NCBI GenBank assembly: GCA_947627125.1
Contig: CANQUY010000063.1
Location: 1-10,112 of the forward strand
Length of the DNA stretch: 10,112 bases
Reading direction: 5' to 3'
Origin: an uncultured Clostridia bacterium
GTDB taxonomy: Bacteria; Bacillota; Clostridia; Christensenellales; Borkfalkiaceae
In this document: positions 1-6,338 of the stretch, piece after piece
Position numbering within the stretch: the stretch's first letter is position 1
How the letters are laid out: each line of letters begins with the position of its first letter
Notes under the pieces: model-generated
What the model was told of the DNA's origin: nothing
Databases searched by the model: none
Seen by the model: the letters and a program-made list of their open reading frames with translations, nothing else
Position numbers and translations under genes: made by a program

Positions 1-3000
1 GAAACGGCCGCAAATTGGTACTATGGCACAGAGGAACCCGTCGCCAACCTCGGCGCAACGAACGACTTCTACCTCAACACCAACACAGGCGCATTGTATC
101 AAAAGAAAGCGGACGGCTGGGGCGCTCCCATTCTCACCCTCAAGGGCGAACAGGGTAAACCCGGCCGCGACGGTGTCCTTTGGTTCTCCGGCAACGGCAA
201 CCCCAACACTCTGAAAGACAAAACCGTCCTCGCGGGTTCGATCGTCGGCGACTTCTATCTCGATACAGAGAATTTCGAGGTCTATCAAAAGACTTCCGAG
301 GCCGAATGGACCAACCTCGGCTCCCTGACGGGTGCGACGGGCGCGCGCGGCGCGAAGTGGTTCTACGGTTCCGCTCTCCCCGAAGCCGCTCCCGAGATCG
401 TAGACGTTCAGGAGGGGGATTCTTACTTCCGTTCTTACGTCGATGAAACGGAAAAGGTGGAGAAATATCAAATCTATTCCTACGAGGGAGGAACATGGAA
501 CCTGAAGGCCACGATCAAGGCGTCTGACCTCTCGGGGCTGTTCGGCTCCGACGGGACGGCGTATTTCTATGAGGATGAAGCGAAGGGGACGGTTGTGGTC
601 ACGGGTACCGCTGTAGAAACGCCCAAACTCGCTATCCCCGGTTCAATCAACGGAAAACCCGTGGAAGTTGCAAAGGACGCATTTAAGAACAATAAGACGC
701 TTCAGTCCGTCGTGTTCGAGGAAGGGCTGGTTGGAATCGGCGAGGGCGCATTCAGCGGCTGCAGTGAACTTTCCGATATTACCATTCCCGAGAGCGTCAC
801 TTCGATCGGCAAGGACGCATTCAAGGATACCGCATACTATCAGGATGAAGAAAACTGGCCGGATGGCGTTCTCTATATCGACAAGCACCTGATCGCGGCG
901 AATAGCAAGTTTGCGGGCGGCGACTACAAGGTCAAGGCCGACACGACGATGATCGCGGACTATGCGTTCAATGCCTGCAAGACGCTCAAATCGATCGAAA
1001 TTCCTAAGACCGTGAAGGCGATCGGGAAAATGGCATTCAACAATTGCAGCGCTCTTGAGAGTGCAAATATCCCGCAAGGCGTCAAGACGATCGAAAAACA
1101 AGTCTTTTATAATTGCAGCGCACTGAAGGGGATCGAAATTCCCGACAGTGTGACCTCGATTGAGAGCATGGCATTCCAAAATTGTACCAATCTTGCGACT
1201 GCGACGATCGGCAGCGGCATAAAGACGATCGGCAGTTCTGCGTTCCACAGCTGCAAGGCGCTCACGAGCATCGTCATTCCCGAAGGCGCGAAGGAAATCG
1301 GATCCTCGGCATTCAACAATTGCAGCAATCTCGCACATATCGAACTCCCCCACGGCTTGACTTCGATCGGACAGAGTGCATTCAGCACCACAAAATATTA
1401 TAACGAGAAGTCCAATTGGGATACGAATTATTACTACGATCTCCTCTATATCGGAAGTTATCTTATTACGAGAGACTCCGCAAATTTCCATACCAACAGA
1501 CCTAAAGCAGTTTCCATCCGTGAAGGGACAGAGGGGCTTGCGGATTATGCACTCTCGAACTGCAGCCGGTTCACAAGCATTGCGATCCCCGCAAGTGTGA
1601 CCATGATCGGCAACGGCGCGTTTAACGATTGTAGCAATCTCACGCAAATTACGCTTGCCCCCGGCAATCCTGCGCTCAAAATGCAGGATAACTGCCTGTT
1701 CGGTACGGAAACCCACATCCTGTACTGGGTGAATCCCACAAGCGCCTCGATAGAAATTCCGTCAGGCATCACCACGATCGGGTCGAGCATGTTCTCCGAA
1801 TGCGAGAACCTCAAGAGCATCACGATCCCGAAGTCCGTCAAGGTCCTTGAGGACAATGCATTTTTCGGCTGTACCTCCCTGACGAGCTTGTCGTTTGAGG
1901 AGGACAGCGAACTGACTTCGATCGGCTATCAGGCATTTTTCGATTGCAGCGGCCTTGAAAGTGTGATCATCCCCGACAGTGTGACATCGATCGGCGGTTC
2001 CGCGTTCCGCAGATGTACCTCACTGAAGGAATTGACGCTCGGCAAAAATATCTCGTCGATCGGCAATTTGGCGTTTGACGGTTGCAGCGAATTGACGACC
2101 GTAAATTGGAATGTGAAGAATTGCAAAAACTTCACGTCCTCTTCCAGCAGCAGGATCTTTTCCGGTTGTACCAAATTGACGACGGTCAATTTCGGAGCGG
2201 AGGTACAGGCGGTTCCCGAGTATGCCTTCTACAGTTGCAGCAGTATCACGACTGTGACGTTCGCCGAGAACGGCGCATTGACGGCGATCGGCACAAGCGC
2301 ATTCAACGGTTGCGCTCTGCTTGAGGGACTTGAACTTCCCGAAGGCGTGACGACGATCGGCGCAAATGCGTTCAACGGCTGCAGTGCGCTCGACACGATC
2401 GTGCTCCCCGAAAGTTTGACCGAGATCGGTTCAACCGCATTCAGCGGTTCCGGATTGAAGGAGCTCACGCTCGGCAAGAATATTGCTTCGATCGGCGATA
2501 ACGCATTCAAGGAATGCAAATCGCTTGTAACTGTGAATTGGAATGCGGCAGAATGCGCGATTGTGAAGTCTTCGATGATGTCTACCGTCTTCCAAGGCTG
2601 TACCGCTTTGACGACGGCGATTTTCGGAGAGGAAGTAAAGTCGATCCCGTCCTATCTGTTCTACCAAAACGGCTCGTATGAGTCGCAGCTCCGGACCGTG
2701 ACGTTCAACTGCACGGCGTTGGAAACGATCGGGGATGGCGCGTTCATTTACTGCCGCTCGCTCAGTTCCGATATCGTCATTCCCGATACCGTGACCTCGA
2801 TCGGGGCATATGCATTCCAGGGTTGTTATGAACTTACGAGCGTGACGATCGGCAAGGGTGTAAAGACGATCGGCGAAAATGCATTCAACAATTGCACTGC
2901 GCTTGCGACAGTGACGTGGAATGCAACGGCCTGCGAAACGACGGGAACGTCTTCCAATGGCATCTTTGGCAGTAACAACAAAGCATTGACGACGTTCAAC

Positions 3001-3198
3001 ATTGGTGCAGACGTGCAATCGGTTCCCGCGAACGCATTGAAGAGCGTCAGCACGATCAAGACAATCAACTTCGGCGGAACTGCGGAGGAATTTGACGCCT
3101 TGCTTGCAAAGGGGAATTTCTTGTCGAGCATTTCGTCTGTCACCGTCACCTGCAACGGCGGCACGTACACCTACGCGAGAGGCGTAAGACAATCATAA
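1..3198 (+). CDS. BspA-like leucine-rich repeat surface protein, 5'-truncated by the window
   Basis: The frame is open from base 1 to TAA at 3196-3198, giving 1065 visible residues; the true start lies to the left. Residues about 6-180 hold three modules of the form W-x-x-G...GDFYLxT...YQK...W, separated by short Gly-X-Y runs such as GEQGKPGRDG and GATGARG. From about residue 211 to the end come roughly 30 BspA/LRR_5-type repeats of about 23 residues, consensus IPxSVTSIGxxAFxxCxxL. Two longer inserts (near 820-960 and 1385-1550) carry the TAYY...W...LYIxxxLI pattern often seen between BspA repeats. BspA-like proteins are extracellular and are linked to adhesion or host contact; the ligand here is unknown. 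No C-terminal LPxTG or membrane anchor is visible. The paralogue at 9693 starts with a lipobox, so I infer that this protein is also a lipoprotein. Surface LRR protein is near certain; role unknown. Confidence 0.93.
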   Translation, partial: ETAANWYYGTEEPVANLGATNDFYLNTNTGALYQKKADGWGAPILTLKGEQGKPGRDGVLWFSGNGNPNTLKDKTVLAGSIVGDFYLDTENFEVYQKTSEAEWTNLGSLTGATGARGAKWFYGSALPEAAPEIVDVQEGDSYFRSYVDETEKVEKYQIYSYEGGTWNLKATIKASDLSGLFGSDGTAYFYEDEAKGTVVVTGTAVETPKLAIPGSINGKPVEVAKDAFKNNKTLQSVVFEEGLVGIGEGAFSGCSELSDITIPESVTSIGKDAFKDTAYYQDEENWPDGVLYIDKHLIAANSKFAGGDYKVKADTTMIADYAFNACKTLKSIEIPKTVKAIGKMAFNNCSALESANIPQGVKTIEKQVFYNCSALKGIEIPDSVTSIESMAFQNCTNLATATIGSGIKTIGSSAFHSCKALTSIVIPEGAKEIGSSAFNNCSNLAHIELPHGLTSIGQSAFSTTKYYNEKSNWDTNYYYDLLYIGSYLITRDSANFHTNRPKAVSIREGTEGLADYALSNCSRFTSIAIPASVTMIGNGAFNDCSNLTQITLAPGNPALKMQDNCLFGTETHILYWVNPTSASIEIPSGITTIGSSMFSECENLKSITIPKSVKVLEDNAFFGCTSLTSLSFEEDSELTSIGYQAFFDCSGLESVIIPDSVTSIGGSAFRRCTSLKELTLGKNISSIGNLAFDGCSELTTVNWNVKNCKNFTSSSSSRIFSGCTKLTTVNFGAEVQAVPEYAFYSCSSITTVTFAENGALTAIGTSAFNGCALLEGLELPEGVTTIGANAFNGCSALDTIVLPESLTEIGSTAFSGSGLKELTLGKNIASIGDNAFKECKSLVTVNWNAAECAIVKSSMMSTVFQGCTALTTAIFGEEVKSIPSYLFYQNGSYESQLRTVTFNCTALETIGDGAFIYCRSLSSDIVIPDTVTSIGAYAFQGCYELTSVTIGKGVKTIGENAFNNCTALATVTWNATACETTGTSSNGIFGSNNKALTTFNIGADVQSVPANALKSVSTIKTINFGGTAEEFDALLAKGNFLSSISSVTVTCNGGTYTYARGVRQS

Positions 3199-3208
3199 GC
3201 TCACAGAC

Positions 3209-3228
3209 GGGTAAATCTCCTTTTACCC
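3209..3228 (+). other. Small hairpin after the LRR gene
   Basis: GGGTAAA (3209-3215) and TTTACCC (3222-3228) form a 7-bp stem with a 6-nt loop just after the stop codon. No T-run follows, so by itself it is not a terminator. It may protect the mRNA 3' end or add to the terminator at 3247. Confidence 0.35.
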
Positions 3229-3246
3229 AAGTAATATCCACACAGC

Positions 3247-3274
3247 AAAAAAGAGAGGGCAACCTCTCTTTTTT
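3247..3274 (+). terminator. Rho-independent terminator of the LRR gene
   Basis: A perfect 12-bp inverted repeat, AAAAAAGAGAGG / CCTCTCTTTTTT, with a GCAA tetraloop (3259-3262). The T-run is the end of the 3' arm. It lies 49 bases after the LRR stop. The arms are A- and T-rich at both ends, so it could act in both directions. Confidence 0.88.
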
Positions 3275-3284
3275 GTATGCCCGC

Positions 3285-3325
3285 GCTCATCCTGAGCGTA
3301 GCGAAGGATCTCATAAAACGCACGG
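3285..3325 (+). repeat. CATCCTGAGCG-type interspersed repeat, copy 1
   Basis: A unit of about 41 bp beginning GCTCATCCTGAGCG, continuing AGCGAAGGATC and ending CATAAAACGCACGG. Near-identical copies are at 3343-3382 and 9204-9244, and diverged reverse-orientation copies at 3641-3677, 6241-6277 and 6499-6533. The family resembles short REP-like repeats common in many bacterial genomes. Confidence 0.8.
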
Positions 3326-3342
3326 CAGCCTGTACCCCGCCC

Positions 3343-3382
3343 GCTCATCCTGAGCGCAGCGAAGAAACCCGTAAAACGCACA
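3343..3382 (+). repeat. CATCCTGAGCG-type repeat, copy 2
   Basis: Second copy in the same orientation, about 58 bp after the first. It starts GCTCATCCTGAGCG and ends GTAAAACGCACATG. The GGATC section has changed to GAAACC. Confidence 0.75.
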
Positions 3383-3395
3383 TGAGCCCGGGTGG

Positions 3396-3562
3396 GCGGC
3401 GTCATGCTGAGAAGGGGAGCGGAACGAAGTCTATACCCCCTCCCGAGGAGGGGGTAGGGGGGTGGGCAACGACCGCAAAGTTTTCGTATACGCCCCGCGA
3501 GATTCTTCGGGCCAATTCGTCTGACTTCGTTCCTGCGTCCGTTTCTCAGAATGACGCGGGGC
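3396..3562. repeat. Nested-palindrome repeat, copy A1 (rearranged centre)
   Basis: It begins GCGGCGTCATGCTGAGAA and ends TTTCTCAGAATGACGCGGGGC, the same ends as the complete copies at 6339 and 9257. The left part of the centre is replaced by a different sequence containing the hairpin at 3434-3456, while GCGAGATTCTTCGGG on the right is kept. I read this as one repeat nested within another. Confidence 0.75.
3434..3456. repeat. Perfect 10-bp GC-rich hairpin inside repeat A1
   Basis: TACCCCCTCC (3434-3443) and GGAGGGGGTA (3447-3456) pair perfectly around a CGA loop and are followed by GGGGGTGGG. Seen only in copy A1, so it is probably a separate small repeat inserted into the longer unit. Confidence 0.6.
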
Positions 3563-3640
3563 GAGGACACGGAGTTGAGCCCTCATTCCGAGCCCCGTAA
3601 GGGGCGAGAGAATCTCGCTCTAAGAACGGAAGTCCGTCAG

Positions 3641-3677
3641 TCTATGAGATCCGCTCGTCTACGCCTCGGGATGAGGG
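3641..3677 (-). repeat. CATCCTGAGCG-type repeat, reverse orientation, diverged
   Basis: Read on the minus strand this is CCCTCATCCCGAGGCG...GGATCTCATAGA, a diverged form of the unit at 3285. A closer relative is at 6499-6533 in the same orientation. Confidence 0.6.
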
Positions 3678-3683
3678 CGGGCT

Positions 3684-3881
3684 GCGGCGTCATGCTGAGA
3701 ACGGGAGCAGAACGAAGTTTACGGGAGCCGTACCGAAGCATCTCGCCGCACTATCATCACCGCCCCGCGAGATTCTAACTTCGCGCCAAGGGTGGCGCTC
3801 GTGCTGCGCTTAGACGCAAATAGAACGCGCGCGGGGCGGGTTAGTTTTCGTCCTTCTCACGTTCTCAGAATGACGCGGAGC
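3684..3881. repeat. Nested-palindrome repeat, copy A2 (with internal insertion)
   Basis: The left arm matches the complete copies, from GCGGCGTCATGCTGAGAA through the CCGAAGCATCTCGCCGC core to GCGAGATTCT. The right arm is then interrupted by an insertion that includes the 43-bp unit at 3798-3840. The TTCTCAGAATGACG end returns at 3862-3875. The 198-bp length against about 148 bp fits an insertion. Confidence 0.72.
3798..3840 (+). repeat. 43-bp repeat shared with 6280-6322, copy 1
   Basis: By hand alignment 37 of 43 bases match 6280-6322. Both contain GCTTAGAC, AATAGAA and a GCGGGGCGGG end. Here it lies inside repeat A2; at 6280 it lies just before the complete palindrome copy. Confidence 0.6.
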
Positions 3882-3953
3882 GGCATGAGGGGCGGGGCGG
3901 GTTAGCATGAGCGACCCTGCGCCGTCATGGCCCGTTCCCACAGGGGGAAGTCT

Positions 3954-4688
3954 TTAAACCGCCTCAGCATGAGCGGCTGTTTCTTCCCCTTCTTCCGTCA
4001 TTGTTTTTTCTTCCGTTTCTGTCTTTACTTCCGTTTCTTCCGTCTTTTTCCTTGCGCCGACAAGCTTCAAAAGGGGAATGAACAGTCCGCCCACGGAGTT
4101 GCCGAGAATGACGATCCAGATGAATCCAAAGCTCTCCCACGAGGCAAGGCCAGACGCCGCAAAGTAGAACATGTCCGCAATGGAGTGCTCATATCCGCTG
4201 AAGATGAAAGCGGGAATGCAGAAAAACACGCCGAGCGGGGTCTTGTGGTTCTTGAAGAGATCCACCGCCAAAAATACGAGAATGCCGCAGAAGAAAGCGC
4301 GGATGAGGGTCTGCCACAGCGCCTGCGATTCTAATTTTCCGCTGCAGAGCGCAATGGCGTTCTCCTTGATAGAGGGAATGGCGAGGGCGATGAGATAGCC
4401 GCACGCGACGGTGCCGATGAGGTTCCCGAGGAGCCCCAAGAGCATCGATGAAATGTCCTCTTTGGAGTGTTTTTCGAGCACATAGCCGATGCGGCCGGTA
4501 TAGAGCGCGTAGCCCTTCACGCAGATGCAGAAGAGGGCGGTGCAGAAGAAGAGCCCGCCCACATATTTGCCAATGGGGGGACTTTCGAGATAGCAGGCGA
4601 GGAATACCGCCCCGCCGATGGAGATGAGCATGCCCGCAAGGAATCCGTCGATGATCTTTTTTGCAATGTCGAGTAGTTTTTCCTTCAT
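3954..4688 (-). CDS. Formate/nitrite transporter (FNT) family membrane protein
   Basis: A 244-residue membrane protein with hydrophobic segments at about 15-33, 43-64, 82-105, 125-145, 154-180 and 186-210, as expected for the six-helix FNT pore (usually 250-285 residues, a pentamer in the membrane). Family landmarks: GNLIGT (88-93), the region ending SGYEHSIADM (164-173) with the pore histidine at 168, and GNSVGG (196-201). FNT channels move small monovalent anions such as formate, nitrite or hydrosulfide; sequence alone does not tell which. The last 34 residues are a Glu/Thr/Lys-rich tail (KTEETEVKTETEEK) encoded by repeated CTTCCGT-like DNA. The start is fixed by an AAGGAG site (4694-4699) and the promoter at 4711-4739. 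It is divergent from the RiPP locus and has no operon partner; no clear terminator follows the stop. Confidence 0.9.
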   Translation of the reverse strand: MKEKLLDIAKKIIDGFLAGMLISIGGAVFLACYLESPPIGKYVGGLFFCTALFCICVKGYALYTGRIGYVLEKHSKEDISSMLLGLLGNLIGTVACGYLIALAIPSIKENAIALCSGKLESQALWQTLIRAFFCGILVFLAVDLFKNHKTPLGVFFCIPAFIFSGYEHSIADMFYFAASGLASWESFGFIWIVILGNSVGGLFIPLLKLVGARKKTEETEVKTETEEKTMTEEGEETAAHAEAV

Positions 4689-4710
4689 AAGTTCTCCTTT
4701 TTTCTGTTAC

Positions 4711-4739
4711 AGTATAGCACGCGGAAAGGGTCTTGTCAA
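4711..4739 (-). promoter_or_regulatory. Sigma-A promoter of the FNT gene
   Basis: Minus strand: TTGACA (-35, 4734-4739), a 17-bp spacer, TATACT (-10, 4711-4716). This is near-perfect consensus at ideal spacing, giving a leader of roughly 15-20 nt before the ATG at 4688. Confidence 0.88.
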
Positions 4740-4810
4740 AGGAAAAGTGACAAAATATGATGTTTGGAATACGTTGGGAATAAATTTTATTTCATTTTAT
4801 ATAAATTCTA

Positions 4811-4839
4811 TTGACAACGTTGCGAGGATGTGCTATCAT
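4811..4839 (+). promoter_or_regulatory. Sigma-A promoter of the RiPP precursor
   Basis: TTGACA (4811-4816), a 17-bp spacer and TATCAT (4834-4839) preceded by TGC, an extended -10. The 35 bases upstream are almost pure A/T, like an UP element, suggesting strong transcription. Start expected near 4846, with a short leader holding AGGAGG (4856-4861) seven bases before the ATG at 4869. Confidence 0.87.
4815..4822. promoter_or_regulatory. Possible operator: CAACGTTG palindrome over the -35/spacer
   Basis: An 8-bp perfect palindrome overlaps the end of the -35 box. The surrounding TGACAACGTTGCGA resembles the CcpA/LacI-family cre pattern with two mismatches. A repressor here would block the RiPP promoter. 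One short palindrome may be chance. Confidence 0.25.
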
Positions 4840-4868
4840 AATAATACAAATCACGAGGAGGAATCGTT

Positions 4869-5045
4869 ATGTTTGTTCTTAGCGAAAAAGAGGTCGCCTT
4901 GCTCGACAGCCTCATGGCCGACTGCGGTGAACTCGAATTGGACGAAGAGGTCAAATATAAAAAGGATTGCGGCAGCAGCTGTTCCGGTCACTGCGGCGAA
5001 ACTTGTCAAGCCCTCTGCAAATCCACCTGTTCCGCTCTGTTCTAA
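4869..5045 (+). CDS. CXXX-repeat RiPP precursor peptide
   Basis: ATG at 4869 to TAA at 5043-5045 encodes 58 residues, preceded by a perfect AGGAGG seven bases upstream and a strong promoter. Residues 1-32 form a charged, acidic leader (MFVLSEKEVALLDSLMADCG, then ELELDEEVKYKK). Residues 33-58 are the core, with cysteines at 34, 38, 42, 46, 50 and 54: six CXXX units in exact four-residue register, ending SALF. Between them lie GSS, SGH, GET, QAL and KST, offering Ser/Thr/Glu and glycine as possible crosslink acceptors. A seventh Cys (19) is in the leader. Regular Cys spacing next to a radical SAM/SPASM gene is the pattern of thioether RiPPs (sactipeptides, SCIFF/ranthipeptides, and a CXXX-repeat target family I recall from radical SAM surveys). 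No GG cleavage site is seen. The product and activity are unknown. Confidence 0.87.
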   Translation: MFVLSEKEVALLDSLMADCGELELDEEVKYKKDCGSSCSGHCGETCQALCKSTCSALF

Positions 5046-5064
5046 CCGAATCCTCGCGGAAGAC

Positions 5065-5097
5065 GGGTCATATGCTTCATGTATGTGGCCCTTTTTT
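5065..5097 (+). terminator. Terminator/attenuator between RiPP precursor and maturase
   Basis: GGGTCATATGC (5065-5075) pairs with GTATGTGGCCC (5081-5091) as an 11-bp stem with three G-U pairs and a TTCAT loop. TTTTTT (5092-5097) and a second TTTTT (5103-5107) follow. It lies 19 bases after the precursor stop and ends just before the maturase start. Moderate strength suggests partial readthrough, giving much precursor mRNA and less maturase mRNA. Confidence 0.75.
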
Positions 5098-5113
5098 ATT
5101 CCTTTTTAAAATT

Positions 5114-6208
5114 ATGAAAAAACGTAAGATCATCACTTTGACGCTCACGCGCGCCTGCAATCTGCATTGTTCCTACTGCTTCGAGAATTATAAATCGAAG
5201 GAGCGCATGAATATGGACATGATCGCCCGTATTCTTGATGATATGCTCAACGACGATACATTCGATGAATATGAGATCGATCTCTTTGGCGGGGAACCTT
5301 TTTTGGAGTTCGGCCTCATCAAAGATACGTTTGAGTATGTTAAAAATCATTATCCCGAAAAGCCTGTCGTCTTTTGCGCCACCACAAACGGGACGCTTGT
5401 CCACGGCGAAATACAGGAGTACCTCAAAGCGCGGAAGGAACATATCATCTGTGCGTTGAGCCTCGACGGTACAAAGCGCATGCACGATATCAACCGTTGC
5501 AACAGCTTCGACGCCATCGATCTTGATTTCTTCGCAAAAACTTGGCCCACGCAGCCTATGAAAATGACTGTTTCCGCCGAAACGCTTCCCTATCTGGCAG
5601 AGGGGATCGTTTTCATGCATGAGAACGGATACGCCTTTACTTCCAATCTCGCCTTTGATATCGATTGGTCAGATGAACGCAACGTCGGCATTCTCGAGGG
5701 ACAGCTGAAAGAGCTGATCGACTATTATCTCGCTCATCCTGACATTGAGCCTTGTATGTTCTTGAATGTGCCGATCTTCATGGTCGCGGCAACAAAGCAC
5801 GAGGAGACCTTCCGTCAGTGTGGCGCAGGTGTAGAGATGTTCACATTTGACGTGAACGGGGAGGCCTATCCCTGCCAATTCTTTATGCCGCTTACGCTCG
5901 GCGAGGAGAAAGCAAAGGAGGCCAGATCTCTCTATTTCCCCGAGGAAATTTCACGGAATGATTTTGTGGGGGAATGCAGAAACTGTTTGGCGCTCAGGAT
6001 CTGCCACACCTGTTATGGTTCCAACTTTGCCGCGACTGGCAATATCTACGAAAAGGACATGAATTGGTGTAAACTGCAAAAGATAACTTTCCGCGCGAAC
6101 GCCTACTTCCGTCTTAAGCAAATCGAAAACGGGACTTTCCATTGCGAGGAAAAGGAATATCCCTTCTGGATCAAGAGCATTAAACAGATTTTAACAGAGC
6201 TCCGCTGA
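5114..6208 (+). CDS. Radical SAM/SPASM peptide maturase
   Basis: A 364-residue enzyme. The radical SAM cluster motif CNLHCSYC gives C15, C19 and C22; GGEP (59-62) is the SAM-binding motif. The C-terminal SPASM domain has C236, G249 and C254 (matching C-x9-15-G-x4-C), then C288, C291, C297, C300 and C319. This is the seven-cysteine pattern for two auxiliary 4Fe-4S clusters, with CX2CX5CX2C instead of the usual CX2CX5CX3C. Such enzymes use SAM to form the 5'-deoxyadenosyl radical and link Cys sulphur to carbon in peptides. The substrate is presumably the precursor 68 bp upstream. The protein begins right at the SAM barrel, so it lacks the N-terminal leader-binding (RRE) domain seen in SCIFF maturases. 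ATG 5114 fits the domain edge but has no Shine-Dalgarno; ATG 5072, in the same frame and inside the terminator stem, adds 14 residues and has a weak GGAAG. No transporter or protease gene is nearby. Confidence 0.92.
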   Translation: MKKRKIITLTLTRACNLHCSYCFENYKSKERMNMDMIARILDDMLNDDTFDEYEIDLFGGEPFLEFGLIKDTFEYVKNHYPEKPVVFCATTNGTLVHGEIQEYLKARKEHIICALSLDGTKRMHDINRCNSFDAIDLDFFAKTWPTQPMKMTVSAETLPYLAEGIVFMHENGYAFTSNLAFDIDWSDERNVGILEGQLKELIDYYLAHPDIEPCMFLNVPIFMVAATKHEETFRQCGAGVEMFTFDVNGEAYPCQFFMPLTLGEEKAKEARSLYFPEEISRNDFVGECRNCLALRICHTCYGSNFAATGNIYEKDMNWCKLQKITFRANAYFRLKQIENGTFHCEEKEYPFWIKSIKQILTELR

Positions 6209-6226
6209 GATCGGCGGAGCTCTGTT
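6193..6226 (+). terminator. Hairpin terminator over the maturase stop codon
   Basis: AACAGAGCTCCGC (6193-6205) and GCGGAGCTCTGTT (6214-6226) form a perfect 13-bp stem with an 8-nt loop containing the TGA stop. Only three T end the 3' side, so termination may be weaker than usual, though the stem is very stable. Confidence 0.7.
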
Positions 6227-6240
6227 TAAGTACGGAAGTC

Positions 6241-6277
6241 TGTCTATGGGATCCGCTCGCTTCGCTGCTTCCCTATG
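6241..6277 (-). repeat. CATCCTGAGCG-type repeat, reverse orientation, strongly diverged
   Basis: TCTATGGGATCCGCTCGCTT and the following bases resemble the reversed unit at 3641 (TCTATGAGATCCGCTCG). The right half has drifted. Confidence 0.5.
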
Positions 6278-6279
6278 CT

Positions 6280-6322
6280 CTCGTGCCACGCTTAGACACG
6301 AATAGAATGCCCGCGGGGCGGG
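6280..6322 (+). repeat. 43-bp repeat shared with 3798-3840, copy 2
   Basis: Matches 37 of 43 bases of the copy at 3798. Here it lies outside the palindrome, 17 bases to its left. Confidence 0.6.
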
Positions 6323-6338
6323 ATCAGGGCGGGGACGG

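Larger units (their letters stand above)
3275..3953. other. Gene-free repeat block A (679 bp)
   Basis: No credible gene is seen: the open frames have no ribosome binding sites and translate into repeat DNA. The stretch is a mosaic of interspersed repeats also found at 6227-6545 and 9117-9480: three CATCCTGAGCG-type units, two copies of a long nested palindrome, and a 43-bp unit shared with 6280-6322. Between 3574 and 3633 is another related unit with hairpin GCCCC-GTAA-GGGGC (3592-3605). It separates the convergent LRR gene and the minus-strand transporter gene. Confidence 0.8.

Noticed and set aside
643..1716. Long minus-strand open frame (357 codons) opposite the LRR gene
   Set aside because: It mirrors the LRR repeats, has no ribosome site or promoter and no recognisable domain; antisense openness comes from codon bias in the repeats. 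The same holds for 2431-3192 minus.
3285..3677. CRISPR-like array
   Set aside because: The repeats have irregular spacing and both orientations and recur singly far away; no spacers of even length.
3277..3778. Plus-strand open frames in repeat block A
   Set aside because: They translate interspersed repeats found in other frames elsewhere in the window; no ribosome sites.
3275..3953. tRNA or other structured RNA gene in the GC-rich block
   Set aside because: No cloverleaf with a TTC loop and acceptor stem was found; the structure is explained by inverted repeats.
4618..5109. 163-codon plus-strand frame over the divergent promoters
   Set aside because: It runs antisense through the FNT start and out of frame through the precursor; the precursor frame has the ribosome site and the patterned cysteines.
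4967..5113. Upstream start at 4967 for the radical SAM gene
   Set aside because: It would overlap the precursor in another frame and give an Arg/Ser-rich extension unlike any domain; the conserved part begins at 5114.
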